Shown here piece after piece: positions 10,651 to 19,210 of a DNA stretch of 64,000 nt. Position numbers and translations under genes: made by a program. The stretch's first letter is position 1. Each line of letters opens with the position of its first letter. The notes below the pieces were generated by a model. That model saw only the letters and a list, made by a program, of their open reading frames with translations, had not been told where the DNA came from and did no database searches. The stretch is from Mangrovibacterium lignilyticum (GTDB taxonomy: Bacteria > Bacteroidota > Bacteroidia > Bacteroidales > Prolixibacteraceae), in the NCBI RefSeq assembly GCF_010882175.1, contig NZ_WKLH01000002.1, forward strand, positions 434,001 to 498,000, read 5' to 3'.

Positions 10651-12609
10651 TTGAAAAGAATTAAATTCCTGATTGGGGTATGCGTCTTTCTGATGCACTT
10701 GCCTTACCTGGTTTTCAGTCAATCAGAAGACCAGGTTCTGCTGACAATCAGCGGGGAGCCGATTTCGAAAACTGAGTTTGTCCGCCTGTATCGCAAGAAC
10801 AACCAAAATTTACAGGACGACAGCCTTCGAAAAACGCCCGACGAATATCTCGAACTGTTCATAAACTACAGGTTAAAAGTTCGGCAGGCAAAAGAGCTCG
10901 GGATGGATACGCTTGCGTCCTTTCAAGAAGAATACAAGCAATACCGCGACCAGGTAGCCATGCCATATCTTAGCTATTCCAACATCACCGACGAGTCGTT
11001 GCACGACGCCTATCAACGAATGACAACGGAAGTCAAAGCCAGCCACCTCTTACTCAAACTTGCTCCCGATGCACCGCAAGAAATAGCTGATTCAGTCTAT
11101 AACCAATGCTTGAAGTTGCGTCAGCAACTTCTGGACGGTGCTGATTTCGGAGAAATGGCCCGTAGCTACTCCGACGATCCATCGGTTGTGAAAAACAACG
11201 GATTGCTGGGGTATTTTGCGGGGTTTCAAATGGTGCCCGAATTCGACGAGGCAGCTTTTCAGCTTAAACCCGGTGAAGTTTCGATGCCAATTCGAACTAA
11301 ATTTGGCTACCATCTCATCTTAGTTCACGACAAACGTCCTTCGGCCGGACAACTGCAGGTTGCCCACATCATGAGACGAGTCTCGCCGGATGCAGATGAT
11401 AAGTGGGTTGAATCAGCCAAGCAGGAAATGGATAGTTTAAAAAACTTGTTGGATCAGGGAGCTGATTTTACAGCACTTGCCCGTCAGTATTCCGATGATC
11501 AGCAAACGGCCATGAATGGCGGTATACTACCATGGTTCGCTTCTTCGGGAATGGTAGCCGAATTTGCTGATGCTGCCTTTGCCTTAAAAAAAGATGGCGA
11601 CATTTCAAACGTTATCCGCACTGCTTTTGGCTTTCACATTATCAAGCAAATAGCACACAAGCCGGTACAGGATTTTGAAGCGATGAAGCCAATGATTATT
11701 GAAAAACTACGGAGCAATCCGGTCATCACGCAGCACAATCAAGAGTTGTTTGTAACCCATTTAAAAGAAATCTATCATTTTCAGGAAAATACGGAAGCGC
11801 TAAACAAGCTAGTCGAAAACTATACTTCGAAATACCTACAAGAAGCAGCGACAGACTTTCAGAGTCTGCAACCAAACAGCTTATTATTCGAATTCGATTC
11901 AACAAAAGTCACCCAACAGGATTTTGTTGATTACCTGAAAAAGCAACCACTGGCATCTTCAAATATCCAGCAACAACTCAATCATTTATACACCCAATTC
12001 GTCCATGACAAATTGCTTGAAAACGAGAATAACAAGCTGGAAGACAAGTATCCTGAATTTCGCGATCTGGTTCAAGAATATTACGATGGTATTCTTCTCT
12101 TCAATTTATCGGAAGAAAAAGTTTGGAACAAAGCACAGGAAGACACCGTCGGGCTTCAGCGGTTTTACGAAAAAAATAAAAATAATTTCCTTTGGGAAGA
12201 GCGATTTGATGGCTGGGCGATTCAGTGTAATAGCCAGACTGTAAGAGACTACATCGACGAAATATTTGCAGAGGACGCCATGATCCAGAAAAACGAATTG
12301 GTGGATTTACTGAATTTGGATTTTCCTAATCAGGCTTTCATCCAAAAAGGTATCTTTGCACGCGGAAATAACAACTTAGTCGATTATTTGGTGTGGGATG
12401 CCAGTAAACCTCAAAATTTTAAAGACGGACTTTACTTCGTCCGTGGCGATCTGATTCCGCCTTCACCCAAGTTACTAAATGAGGCCCGTGGACAAATTCT
12501 TTCAGCCTACCAGGATGAACTCGAAAAAGAATGGATTTCAAGTTTACGAAAAGAATATAAAGTCCGGGTGGACAAGCAAGTTTTGAAAACAATTGAAAGC
12601 ATAAAATGA
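10651..12609 (+). CDS. periplasmic peptidyl-prolyl isomerase with two parvulin domains
   Basis: 652 residues from a TTG at 10651, the only start that gives a full signal peptide (KRIKFLIGVCVFLMHLPYLVFSQ). Two PpiC-type rotamase domains lie at about 130-225 and 235-330 (each with a GG/LGYF or GGILPWF core and a FGYHLI/FGFHII end). The remaining half is helical and of unknown role. Probably a chaperone and prolyl isomerase for outer-membrane proteins, SurA/PrsA-like. It follows guaB by 24 bases and overlaps the next gene by 4. Confidence 0.85.
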   Translation: MKRIKFLIGVCVFLMHLPYLVFSQSEDQVLLTISGEPISKTEFVRLYRKNNQNLQDDSLRKTPDEYLELFINYRLKVRQAKELGMDTLASFQEEYKQYRDQVAMPYLSYSNITDESLHDAYQRMTTEVKASHLLLKLAPDAPQEIADSVYNQCLKLRQQLLDGADFGEMARSYSDDPSVVKNNGLLGYFAGFQMVPEFDEAAFQLKPGEVSMPIRTKFGYHLILVHDKRPSAGQLQVAHIMRRVSPDADDKWVESAKQEMDSLKNLLDQGADFTALARQYSDDQQTAMNGGILPWFASSGMVAEFADAAFALKKDGDISNVIRTAFGFHIIKQIAHKPVQDFEAMKPMIIEKLRSNPVITQHNQELFVTHLKEIYHFQENTEALNKLVENYTSKYLQEAATDFQSLQPNSLLFEFDSTKVTQQDFVDYLKKQPLASSNIQQQLNHLYTQFVHDKLLENENNKLEDKYPEFRDLVQEYYDGILLFNLSEEKVWNKAQEDTVGLQRFYEKNKNNFLWEERFDGWAIQCNSQTVRDYIDEIFAEDAMIQKNELVDLLNLDFPNQAFIQKGIFARGNNNLVDYLVWDASKPQNFKDGLYFVRGDLIPPSPKLLNEARGQILSAYQDELEKEWISSLRKEYKVRVDKQVLKTIESIK

Positions 12610-13460
12610 GAAACAAACTGTTTTATTTTTTGATCGCCGGACTGATACTTTCAGCTTGTCAATCAAAGACGATTGAAAAAACGCCCGTTGCTCAGGTTGG
12701 TGAAACATATTTATACCTGGAAGATTTAGTAAAAGTCATTCCTGAAAACCTCAAAGGTGCTGATAGCACATTATGGGTTGATGACTTCATCCGGAAATGG
12801 GTTCAATCAGAATTGGTAATTCTCAATGCCGAACAAAACCTAACTGATGAGCAGAAAAATGTCGATCAGGAATTAGATGAATACCGAAACTCACTGATAA
12901 CTTACCGGTACAAAAAAGAACTGATGGCCCAAAAAATGGATACAGTCATCAGCGATTCTGACATTCTTGCCTATTATAATCTACATCTTGATCGTTATAA
13001 ACTGAAGGACAATATCATAAAAGCGGTATACTTAAAAATACCGCTTGAAGTCGCCAATCGCGAGGTTCTTAAATCCTTCTGCACCGACCTTGATGCTGAG
13101 AAACTAACACAACTTAGTGAATATGGAATTCAATATTCCAAAGTATTTGACCGCTTTGGAGACAAATGGGTTAGCTGGGAAAATATCAACAGCCAAATAC
13201 CCGAAGAAATTAACATAGATCAACAATTTTTAAGAAGAAACAAGTTTATTGAAAGTAGCGATACAGATTATTATTACTTTATTTGTATCCGGGATTTTCG
13301 GCTGCAGGGTGAAAACGCTCCCGTTGAGTTCGTCAGCTCCGAAATTCGCAATATTCTTTTGAATGAACGCAAAATAGAATTTTTGAAGAATATTGAAGAC
13401 GACATCTACAAAGAAGGTTTAGCGTCGAATAAATTTAAAATTTATAATATAAAAAAATAG
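12606..13460 (+). CDS. SurA-like lipoprotein without an evident rotamase domain
   Basis: 284 residues with a lipoprotein signal (LIAGLILSAC, Cys at residue 18). The body resembles the N-terminal SurA-type chaperone fold (QVGETYLYLEDL, then WVDDFIRKWVQSELVILNAE). I see no FGYH-type parvulin core, so it looks like a chaperone-only member. It sits between two parvulin proteins, overlapping the first by 4 bases and 6 bases ahead of the second, so all three were likely copied from one ancestor and act together in the periplasm. Confidence 0.7.
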   Translation: MRNKLFYFLIAGLILSACQSKTIEKTPVAQVGETYLYLEDLVKVIPENLKGADSTLWVDDFIRKWVQSELVILNAEQNLTDEQKNVDQELDEYRNSLITYRYKKELMAQKMDTVISDSDILAYYNLHLDRYKLKDNIIKAVYLKIPLEVANREVLKSFCTDLDAEKLTQLSEYGIQYSKVFDRFGDKWVSWENINSQIPEEINIDQQFLRRNKFIESSDTDYYYFICIRDFRLQGENAPVEFVSSEIRNILLNERKIEFLKNIEDDIYKEGLASNKFKIYNIKK

Positions 13461-13466
13461 ATCGAT

Positions 13467-14816
13467 ATGTTCAGAAAAGTATTGACTGCTTTTATGATGA
13501 TTTCCTGCCTGACAAGCAGTTATACATTATTTGCTCAAGATAAAATCGTAGACGAGATTGTTGCCATTGTTGGAGGCAACATCATCCTAAAATCGGACAT
13601 TGAAGAAATGTACAAAAATAACCAGGCTCAGGGGATCACTTCCGATGGTGATATGAAATGTGAGATCCTGGAAGATTTACTGGTAGAAAAATTATTACTG
13701 GCCGAAGCAGAACTGGACACGAACATCGTTGTAACCGACAGCCAAATTAACCAACAGCTGGATCAACGGATGCAATACTTCACCAAGAACCTGGGATCCG
13801 AAAAAGCGGTTGAAGCTTATTTCAAAAAACCAATTATTGAAATCAAAGCGAGCCTTCAAGAGGTTATTAAAAACCAATTAATGACCCAACAAATGCAGGG
13901 GACGATCACCAACGAAGTTTCGATCACACCTGCAGAAGTTCGTTACAAAGTAAGAAATTCAAAACCGGAAGACCTGCCGATGGTTGAACCACAGGTCGAA
14001 TATGCTCAGATCAGTGTTTATCCTCCTATTTCAATTGAAGAAGAAAACCGGATCAAAGCCCGGCTTCGTGATTTCAAAAAACGGATTGAGGATGGTGAAA
14101 ACTTTGCGACACTGGCCGTTCTTTATTCTGAAGGACCTTCGGCACCAAATGGTGGTGAATTGGGTTACATGGGGCGTGCACAACTCGACCCGACTTACGC
14201 TGCAGTGGCCTTCAACCTTCGTGGCGACCGTGTCTCGAATGTTGTGAAGAGTGAATTTGGTTATCACATCATCCAGTTAGTCGATCGTCGCGGTGAACAA
14301 GTTAACACCCGTCATATCATTCTTAAGCCAAAACCGACACCACAAGCAATGGAAGACGCTTCTACCCGCCTCGACAGTCTGGCTTCACTTATCCGTCGCG
14401 ACAAAATTTCGTTTGAAGACGCAGCGATGCGTTTCTCGGCCGATAAAAATTCGCGTAACGGAGGTGGTATTACCATCAACCCATACACCATGTCATCGAA
14501 ATGGAAAAAACAAGAAATTGATCCGGATGTCAGTAAAGTGCTGGATGGGTTGAAGGAAAATGAAATTTCTGATCCTTTTCAAACAATTGATGACAAACAA
14601 CGCACAGTATACAAGATCGTTAAACTGATCAACCGGTCAAAAGAACACCGAGCCAACCTGCAGGATGACTACCAATTGCTAAATGATATGTACCTGCAAG
14701 AAAAACAACAGGATGCGCTGAACAAATGGATTGGCGAAAGACAGGCAAAAACTTACATTCGTATTGACGATTCATATGTAAACTGTAACTTTAAGTTCGA
14801 AAATTGGATTAAATAA
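13467..14816 (+). CDS. SurA-like periplasmic peptidyl-prolyl isomerase
   Basis: 449 residues, close to E. coli SurA in length and order: signal peptide (1-23, ending TLFAQ), an N-terminal SurA_N region starting DEIVAIVGGNIILKSDIEE, then two parvulin domains at about 170-265 (SEFGYHIIQL end) and 275-370 (HIILKPKP start). It would help outer-membrane barrels fold in the periplasm. The second rotamase domain is less canonical than the first. A surA symbol is tempting but orthology is not proved by this evidence. Confidence 0.87.
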   Translation: MFRKVLTAFMMISCLTSSYTLFAQDKIVDEIVAIVGGNIILKSDIEEMYKNNQAQGITSDGDMKCEILEDLLVEKLLLAEAELDTNIVVTDSQINQQLDQRMQYFTKNLGSEKAVEAYFKKPIIEIKASLQEVIKNQLMTQQMQGTITNEVSITPAEVRYKVRNSKPEDLPMVEPQVEYAQISVYPPISIEEENRIKARLRDFKKRIEDGENFATLAVLYSEGPSAPNGGELGYMGRAQLDPTYAAVAFNLRGDRVSNVVKSEFGYHIIQLVDRRGEQVNTRHIILKPKPTPQAMEDASTRLDSLASLIRRDKISFEDAAMRFSADKNSRNGGGITINPYTMSSKWKKQEIDPDVSKVLDGLKENEISDPFQTIDDKQRTVYKIVKLINRSKEHRANLQDDYQLLNDMYLQEKQQDALNKWIGERQAKTYIRIDDSYVNCNFKFENWIK

Positions 14817-14823
14817 CGGTTGT

Positions 14824-15789
14824 ATGATGAACTTCAAAAACGAGGTTGAAGCGGTTAACACCCTGAGTGCGAAAATGAAATCCTTACACGAGGAGGTCAA
14901 AAAGCGCATTTACGGGCAGGACGAAATTGTGAAGCAAGTATTGATTTCCATGTTCAGTCGTGGACACTGCTTGCTCATTGGAGTACCTGGACTAGCTAAA
15001 ACCTTGTTGGTAAATACCATTGCCGAAGTTTTCAGCCTGAAATACAGCCGTATCCAATTTACCCCCGATCTGATGCCTTCCGATATTATCGGAACAGAAA
15101 TTCTGGATAAAGAGCGGGATTTTAAGTTTATCAAAGGACCATTATTTGCCAATATTATTTTGGCTGACGAAATAAACCGGACACCACCAAAAACACAGGC
15201 AGCGCTTTTGGAAGCTATGCAGGAACGGGCCGTTACAGCTGCAGGGCAACGTTTCACACTGGACAAGCCTTTCTTTGTATTGGCAACCCAGAATCCAATT
15301 GAACAGGAAGGAACATATCCCCTTCCCGAAGCTCAGCTCGACCGGTTCATGTTTTCAATCTGGTTAGATTATCCAAAATTCGAAGATGAGCTAATCATTG
15401 TCAGAAACACGACTTCAAGCCAAAAATCAAGCCTGGAAGCGATTATATCGGCAGAGGAAATTCGTTATTACCAGGATCTGATCTTGAAAATCCCGGTGAA
15501 TGATCATGTCCTGCGTTATGCCGTAACCTTGGCTGCGAAGACCCGGCCCGGAACCGAATTAGCAGATCCATTGGCTGACAAATACCTGAAATGGGGTGCT
15601 GGTCCACGCGCATCGCAATACCTGATTTTGGGTGCCAAAACGCATGCGGCTGTCTCCGGAAAATATTCACCTGACATTGAAGATGTGCAGGCTATAGCTA
15701 AAAATATTCTGCGACACCGGATCATCAAAAACTACAAAGCTGAAGCTGAAAACATTTCAGTCGACCAGCTGATCGAAAAACTTCTGTAA
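14824..15789 (+). CDS. MoxR family AAA+ ATPase
   Basis: 321 residues, typical of MoxR ATPases. Walker A is GVPGLAKT (53-60), Walker B is ILADEINR (D115/E116), and sensor 1 lies in ATQNP. MoxR proteins work as chaperones for assembling enzyme complexes or envelope systems, often with BatA/VWA-domain partners; none of those is adjacent here. It is placed 7 bases after the SurA-like gene and 10 before the OstA-like gene, which suggests an envelope role. Confidence 0.9.
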   Translation: MMNFKNEVEAVNTLSAKMKSLHEEVKKRIYGQDEIVKQVLISMFSRGHCLLIGVPGLAKTLLVNTIAEVFSLKYSRIQFTPDLMPSDIIGTEILDKERDFKFIKGPLFANIILADEINRTPPKTQAALLEAMQERAVTAAGQRFTLDKPFFVLATQNPIEQEGTYPLPEAQLDRFMFSIWLDYPKFEDELIIVRNTTSSQKSSLEAIISAEEIRYYQDLILKIPVNDHVLRYAVTLAAKTRPGTELADPLADKYLKWGAGPRASQYLILGAKTHAAVSGKYSPDIEDVQAIAKNILRHRIIKNYKAEAENISVDQLIEKLL

Positions 15790-15799
15790 TCACCCGACT

Positions 15800-17311
15800 A
15801 TGACTAAATCAGGTCAAAGCATTATTGCTATACTTGTTTTATTACTCGCCCTTCCCTTCGCTTCTATGGCTCAAAATAAAGCCAAAGTTGATATTGTGCA
15901 AGCTGATGTGATGCGTAACAACCAAGCTGTCGTAAAAAATGCCAACCGCCTTTTGGGAAATGTAATCATCGACCACAATGATATTCGGATGTGGTGCGAC
16001 AGTGCTTATTCCTACAACGAAATTAACATGGTTGATGCGTTTGGACATGTCCACATATTAAAATCGGACACGCTGCATTTGTATGCAAATTTTGTCCGTT
16101 ACAATGGCGATACTAAATGGGCGCTGGCCCAGGGAAATGTCAAACTAATCAACAAAGAAGTTACGCTGACAACGGATACGCTCAATTACGATATGAACAA
16201 CTCTGTTGGCTATTACGATAACTATGGTACCGTAAAAGACAGCACCAACACGCTTTACAGCAAAATCGGAGAATATTACACCCAACTGGATAAGGCTTTT
16301 TTCAAAACCGAAGTCGATGTAGTTACCGACACCTATAAAATGCTTTCTGATACCTTAGTGTATGAAACGGCAACAGGTGTTACGTCTTTTGTGGGACCAA
16401 CTACGATCTTCGATGAAAAAGATACATTAATTGCTTCATCCGGTTTCTACAATACGGAAACAGGCGAAACAGAACTTCACGAGTACCCACTGATCAAAAC
16501 AAAAGAACAAGATATAACTGCAGAGTCCATATTCTACAATAAGATCTCAGGCGATGGCTTGGCCGTTGGCGATGCCAGCATTCACGACTTTAAAAACCGG
16601 GTCATTATAAAAGGAAACCGGATTAACTATAATGATATAAAAAAGGAGTCCTTGGTGAACGATTCAGCACTTGTGCTGTTCTACACGCCCAAAGACACGC
16701 TATTTATGCATGCTGACACGCTGAAAACCCTGCCGGATACGATTGGAGATGAGAAGATCGTTTTGGGCTACTACGATGTCAAATTTTTCAGAACTGACCT
16801 GCAAGGCAAATGCGATTCGCTGGTCTATTTTACCAAGGATTCAACCCTCTGCTTATATCACAATCCGGTGATCTGGTCGCAGTCCAACCAAATGAAGGCG
16901 GAATATATGGAGATGGTTGCCAAGGATTCCATCAACCAGGAATTTGATATGCGAAAAGATGCCTTTATTATCGCTCAGGAAGATTCGACCCGATTCAACC
17001 AGATTAAAGGTCGAAACATGAAAGGGTTTATCAGAGGAAACGAACTATATAAAATTGATGTAGACGGAAACGGGCAAAGTTTGTATTACGCAAGCGACGA
17101 CACTGGTATTATTGGCCTGAACAAAGCCCAAAGCAGCACGATTGAAATCCGCTTGAAAGAAAGCCAGGTTACCCGAATTGCTTTTATAACGACTCCCGAC
17201 GGGAAACTAATTCCGGTACCGGATATCTCGGATACCGAAAAAACCTTGCCCGGTTTTGAATGGTTAGATGCCATTCGTCCGAAATCACTGGAAGATATCT
17301 TTATAAAATAA
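15800..17311 (+). CDS. OstA-like protein (LptA/LptD N-terminal beta-jellyroll family)
   Basis: 503 residues with a signal peptide (IIAILVLLLALPFASMAQ) followed by repeated beta-strand units such as GNVIIDHNDIRMWCDSAY and GNVKLINKEVTLTTDTLNYD, the pattern of the OstA/LptA domain that carries LPS across the periplasm. It lacks the C-terminal barrel of LptD, so it resembles a long LptA. It is the last gene of the guaB operon and ends at a terminator. A role in LPS or lipo-oligosaccharide transport is inferred from the fold. Confidence 0.85.
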   Translation: MTKSGQSIIAILVLLLALPFASMAQNKAKVDIVQADVMRNNQAVVKNANRLLGNVIIDHNDIRMWCDSAYSYNEINMVDAFGHVHILKSDTLHLYANFVRYNGDTKWALAQGNVKLINKEVTLTTDTLNYDMNNSVGYYDNYGTVKDSTNTLYSKIGEYYTQLDKAFFKTEVDVVTDTYKMLSDTLVYETATGVTSFVGPTTIFDEKDTLIASSGFYNTETGETELHEYPLIKTKEQDITAESIFYNKISGDGLAVGDASIHDFKNRVIIKGNRINYNDIKKESLVNDSALVLFYTPKDTLFMHADTLKTLPDTIGDEKIVLGYYDVKFFRTDLQGKCDSLVYFTKDSTLCLYHNPVIWSQSNQMKAEYMEMVAKDSINQEFDMRKDAFIIAQEDSTRFNQIKGRNMKGFIRGNELYKIDVDGNGQSLYYASDDTGIIGLNKAQSSTIEIRLKESQVTRIAFITTPDGKLIPVPDISDTEKTLPGFEWLDAIRPKSLEDIFIK

Positions 17312-17338
17312 AAATAGCAGGAAAAAATCCTGCTATTT
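17312..17338 (+). terminator. terminator of the guaB-ostA operon
   Basis: Perfect 11-base stem AAATAGCAGGA / TCCTGCTATTT with a 5-A loop, starting 1 base after the OstA-like stop. The A/T flanks let it serve both strands, including the convergent DUF2795 gene. Confidence 0.85.
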
Positions 17339-17363
17339 CAGTTGAGTGTTATCGTTGCTCAAA

Positions 17364-17585
17364 TCAATACTCATCTTCATTGAAGAAAAAGTCATCTTTG
17401 CTCGGATAATCCGGCCAAATGTCTTCAATACTTTCGTAAACTTCGCCTTCATCTTCAATTTCTTGCAAATTTTCAATGACTTCAAGTGGCGCCCCGGAGC
17501 GAATCGCAAAATCGATCAACTCGTCTTTGGAGGCTGGCCAGGGGGCATCTTCCAGTTTTGATGCTAATTCTAGTGTCCAGTACAT
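17364..17585 (-). CDS. DUF2795 domain-containing protein
   Basis: 73 residues, starting MYWTLELASKLEDAPWPASKDELIDFA, the core of DUF2795 (a small helical domain seen in many bacteria, function unknown), with a very acidic tail (EDEGEVYESIEDIWPDYPSKDDFF). Cytoplasmic, no membrane segment. It is a single gene between the terminator and the adenosyltransferase gene. Confidence 0.8.
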   Translation of the reverse strand: MYWTLELASKLEDAPWPASKDELIDFAIRSGAPLEVIENLQEIEDEGEVYESIEDIWPDYPSKDDFFFNEDEY

Positions 17586-17669
17586 ATTCGAGGGTATTTT
17601 TTAGTTTTATTTTTAATGATTTTGCGAATATAGAAAAAAATAGAACATGTACAACAAAAAATTTATTTC

Positions 17670-18248
17670 TTAATCTTTCCCTGAAATCCATGGGGTTTCA
17701 GCAATCTTTTTGTCAAAATTTAACTTTCTCGATAGTACAAAAAGGTAGTCTGAAAGTCGATTAATGTACTTGACCAGATTTTGATCAACTGAAAGTTGGC
17801 TTGCCAGCTCTACAATACGTCTTTCAGCACGACGACAAACGGTGCGGGCAACATGGGCAAACGAAGCTGCCTGACATCCGGTAGGCAATATAAAATGATC
17901 CAGTTTGGGAAGCACTTCAAACATGACGTCCATTTCCTTTTCCAAAACCTGAATATCTGTTTCGGTACAAGGCAATTGTTCTTTCAAGGCCCCCGCATTT
18001 TCATCCATCGCTAAATGAGCGCCAATAACAAACAACTTCGACTGCACTTCAGTTAACACTCCCCTGGCCCGGTCATCGTCTGTTGCTGATAAAACCAACC
18101 CGACATGACTATTTAACTCATCAACTGTTCCATAAGCTTCCAAACGAATATCAAACTTTTTAACGCGACTCCCGCCAATTAACCCGGTCGTCCCGTCATC
18201 ACCTGTCTTTGTATAAATTCGTACTTCTTTTTCCATTCTACCATTCAT
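17670..18248 (-). CDS. cob(I)yrinic acid a,c-diamide adenosyltransferase, PduO type
   Basis: 192 residues. The N-terminal IYTKTGDDGTTGLIGG is the ATP-binding signature of PduO-type ATP:cob(I)alamin adenosyltransferases; RLEAYGTVDELNSHVG and the C-terminal RTVCRRAERRIVEL and NRLSDYLFVLSR motifs complete the active site. It makes adenosylcobalamin. A second ATG at 18236 (MEKEVRIY) is an equally good start. It is probably used with a B12-dependent mutase elsewhere; no other cobalamin gene is in this window. Confidence 0.93.
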   Translation of the reverse strand: MNGRMEKEVRIYTKTGDDGTTGLIGGSRVKKFDIRLEAYGTVDELNSHVGLVLSATDDDRARGVLTEVQSKLFVIGAHLAMDENAGALKEQLPCTETDIQVLEKEMDVMFEVLPKLDHFILPTGCQAASFAHVARTVCRRAERRIVELASQLSVDQNLVKYINRLSDYLFVLSRKLNFDKKIAETPWISGKD

Positions 18249-18302
18249 TTATTATACTTCCCTATTCATCAATATCGCAGGAAATAAGAGAATTAAAATT
18301 AA

Positions 18303-19001
18303 CTAATATACCGGCTCCGGATTAACAACATCCGATTCAACCTGCCCGTCTTTTAACCTAATTATACGATGAGCATGGCGCGCGATATCTTCTTCGTGTG
18401 TAACAACAATCAAGGTATTTCCTTGTTTGTGAATTTCTGAAAACAGTTGCATTATTTCCTCCGATGTTTTGGAGTCCAGGTTCCCGGTCGGTTCATCGGC
18501 CAATAAAATAGCCGGCTTATTAATTAACGCACGAGCCACGGCCACCCTTTGCCGCTGACCGCCAGACAGTTCGTTGGGCTTGTGCTCCATCCGGTCATCC
18601 AACCCCACACTGGCTAATATATTTTCGCCCCGTTCAACCCGTTGCTGCTTTTTTACTCCGGCATAAACCAAAGGCAACATCACATTTTCCAAAGCTGTAT
18701 TTCGGGGCATCAGGTTGAAAGTTTGAAAGATAAAACCGATTTCAGAATTACGGATCTCTGCCAGTTCATCGTCCGACAGGTAACCAACATCCATTCCGTT
18801 TAAAACATAGTTGCCGCTGGTTGGTGTATCCAAACAACCAATAACGTTCATCATCGTTGATTTACCTGATCCGGAAGCACCCATTATCGCCACATACTCA
18901 CCTTCGTGAATGACCAAACTCACAGAGCGGAGAGCTCGAACGATCTGGGTTCCTACTTTATAATTCTTAACAATATCTTTCAGATGAATGACTTCTTTCA
19001 T
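18303..19001 (-). CDS. ABC transporter ATP-binding protein, LolD/MacB type
   Basis: 232 residues, a complete ATPase: Walker [10 protein letters not shown] (41-49), signature LSGGQ (145-149), Walker B ILLADE (D169/E170), then the H-loop VVTHEEDIA. The length and the [11 protein letters not shown]-loop fit the FtsE/LolD/MacB group, which power lipoprotein release or export of peptides and drugs. No permease gene is adjacent, so its partner must be encoded elsewhere. Confidence 0.9.
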   Translation of the reverse strand: MKEVIHLKDIVKNYKVGTQIVRALRSVSLVIHEGEYVAIMGASGSGKSTMMNVIGCLDTPTSGNYVLNGMDVGYLSDDELAEIRNSEIGFIFQTFNLMPRNTALENVMLPLVYAGVKKQQRVERGENILASVGLDDRMEHKPNELSGGQRQRVAVARALINKPAILLADEPTGNLDSKTSEEIMQLFSEIHKQGNTLIVVTHEEDIARHAHRIIRLKDGQVESDVVNPEPVY

Positions 19002-19198
19002 GGGTTAGCTTTTTTCTGGTATTAATTGTTTTCGAGATTAATTGTTTGTTTTCAAAAAATTCAAGTAAATATAATCATATGCTACGAAAATAGATTCAGA
19101 AAAACCTTAATTAGTATAAAACGATTACCGATTTTTTAGGAATAATTTTCGTCTGATAATATTTTTAAACTGAAGTAAATCAAAAACAGGTTAATTTT

Positions 19199-19206
19199 TA
19201 TCTTTG
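19199..19206 (+). promoter_or_regulatory. -7 box immediately upstream of recG
   Basis: TATCTTTG is an exact TAnnTTTG match that ends 4 bases before the recG ATG. A start of transcription a few bases downstream would give a leaderless or nearly leaderless message. Confidence 0.55.
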
Positions 19207-19210
19207 CTTC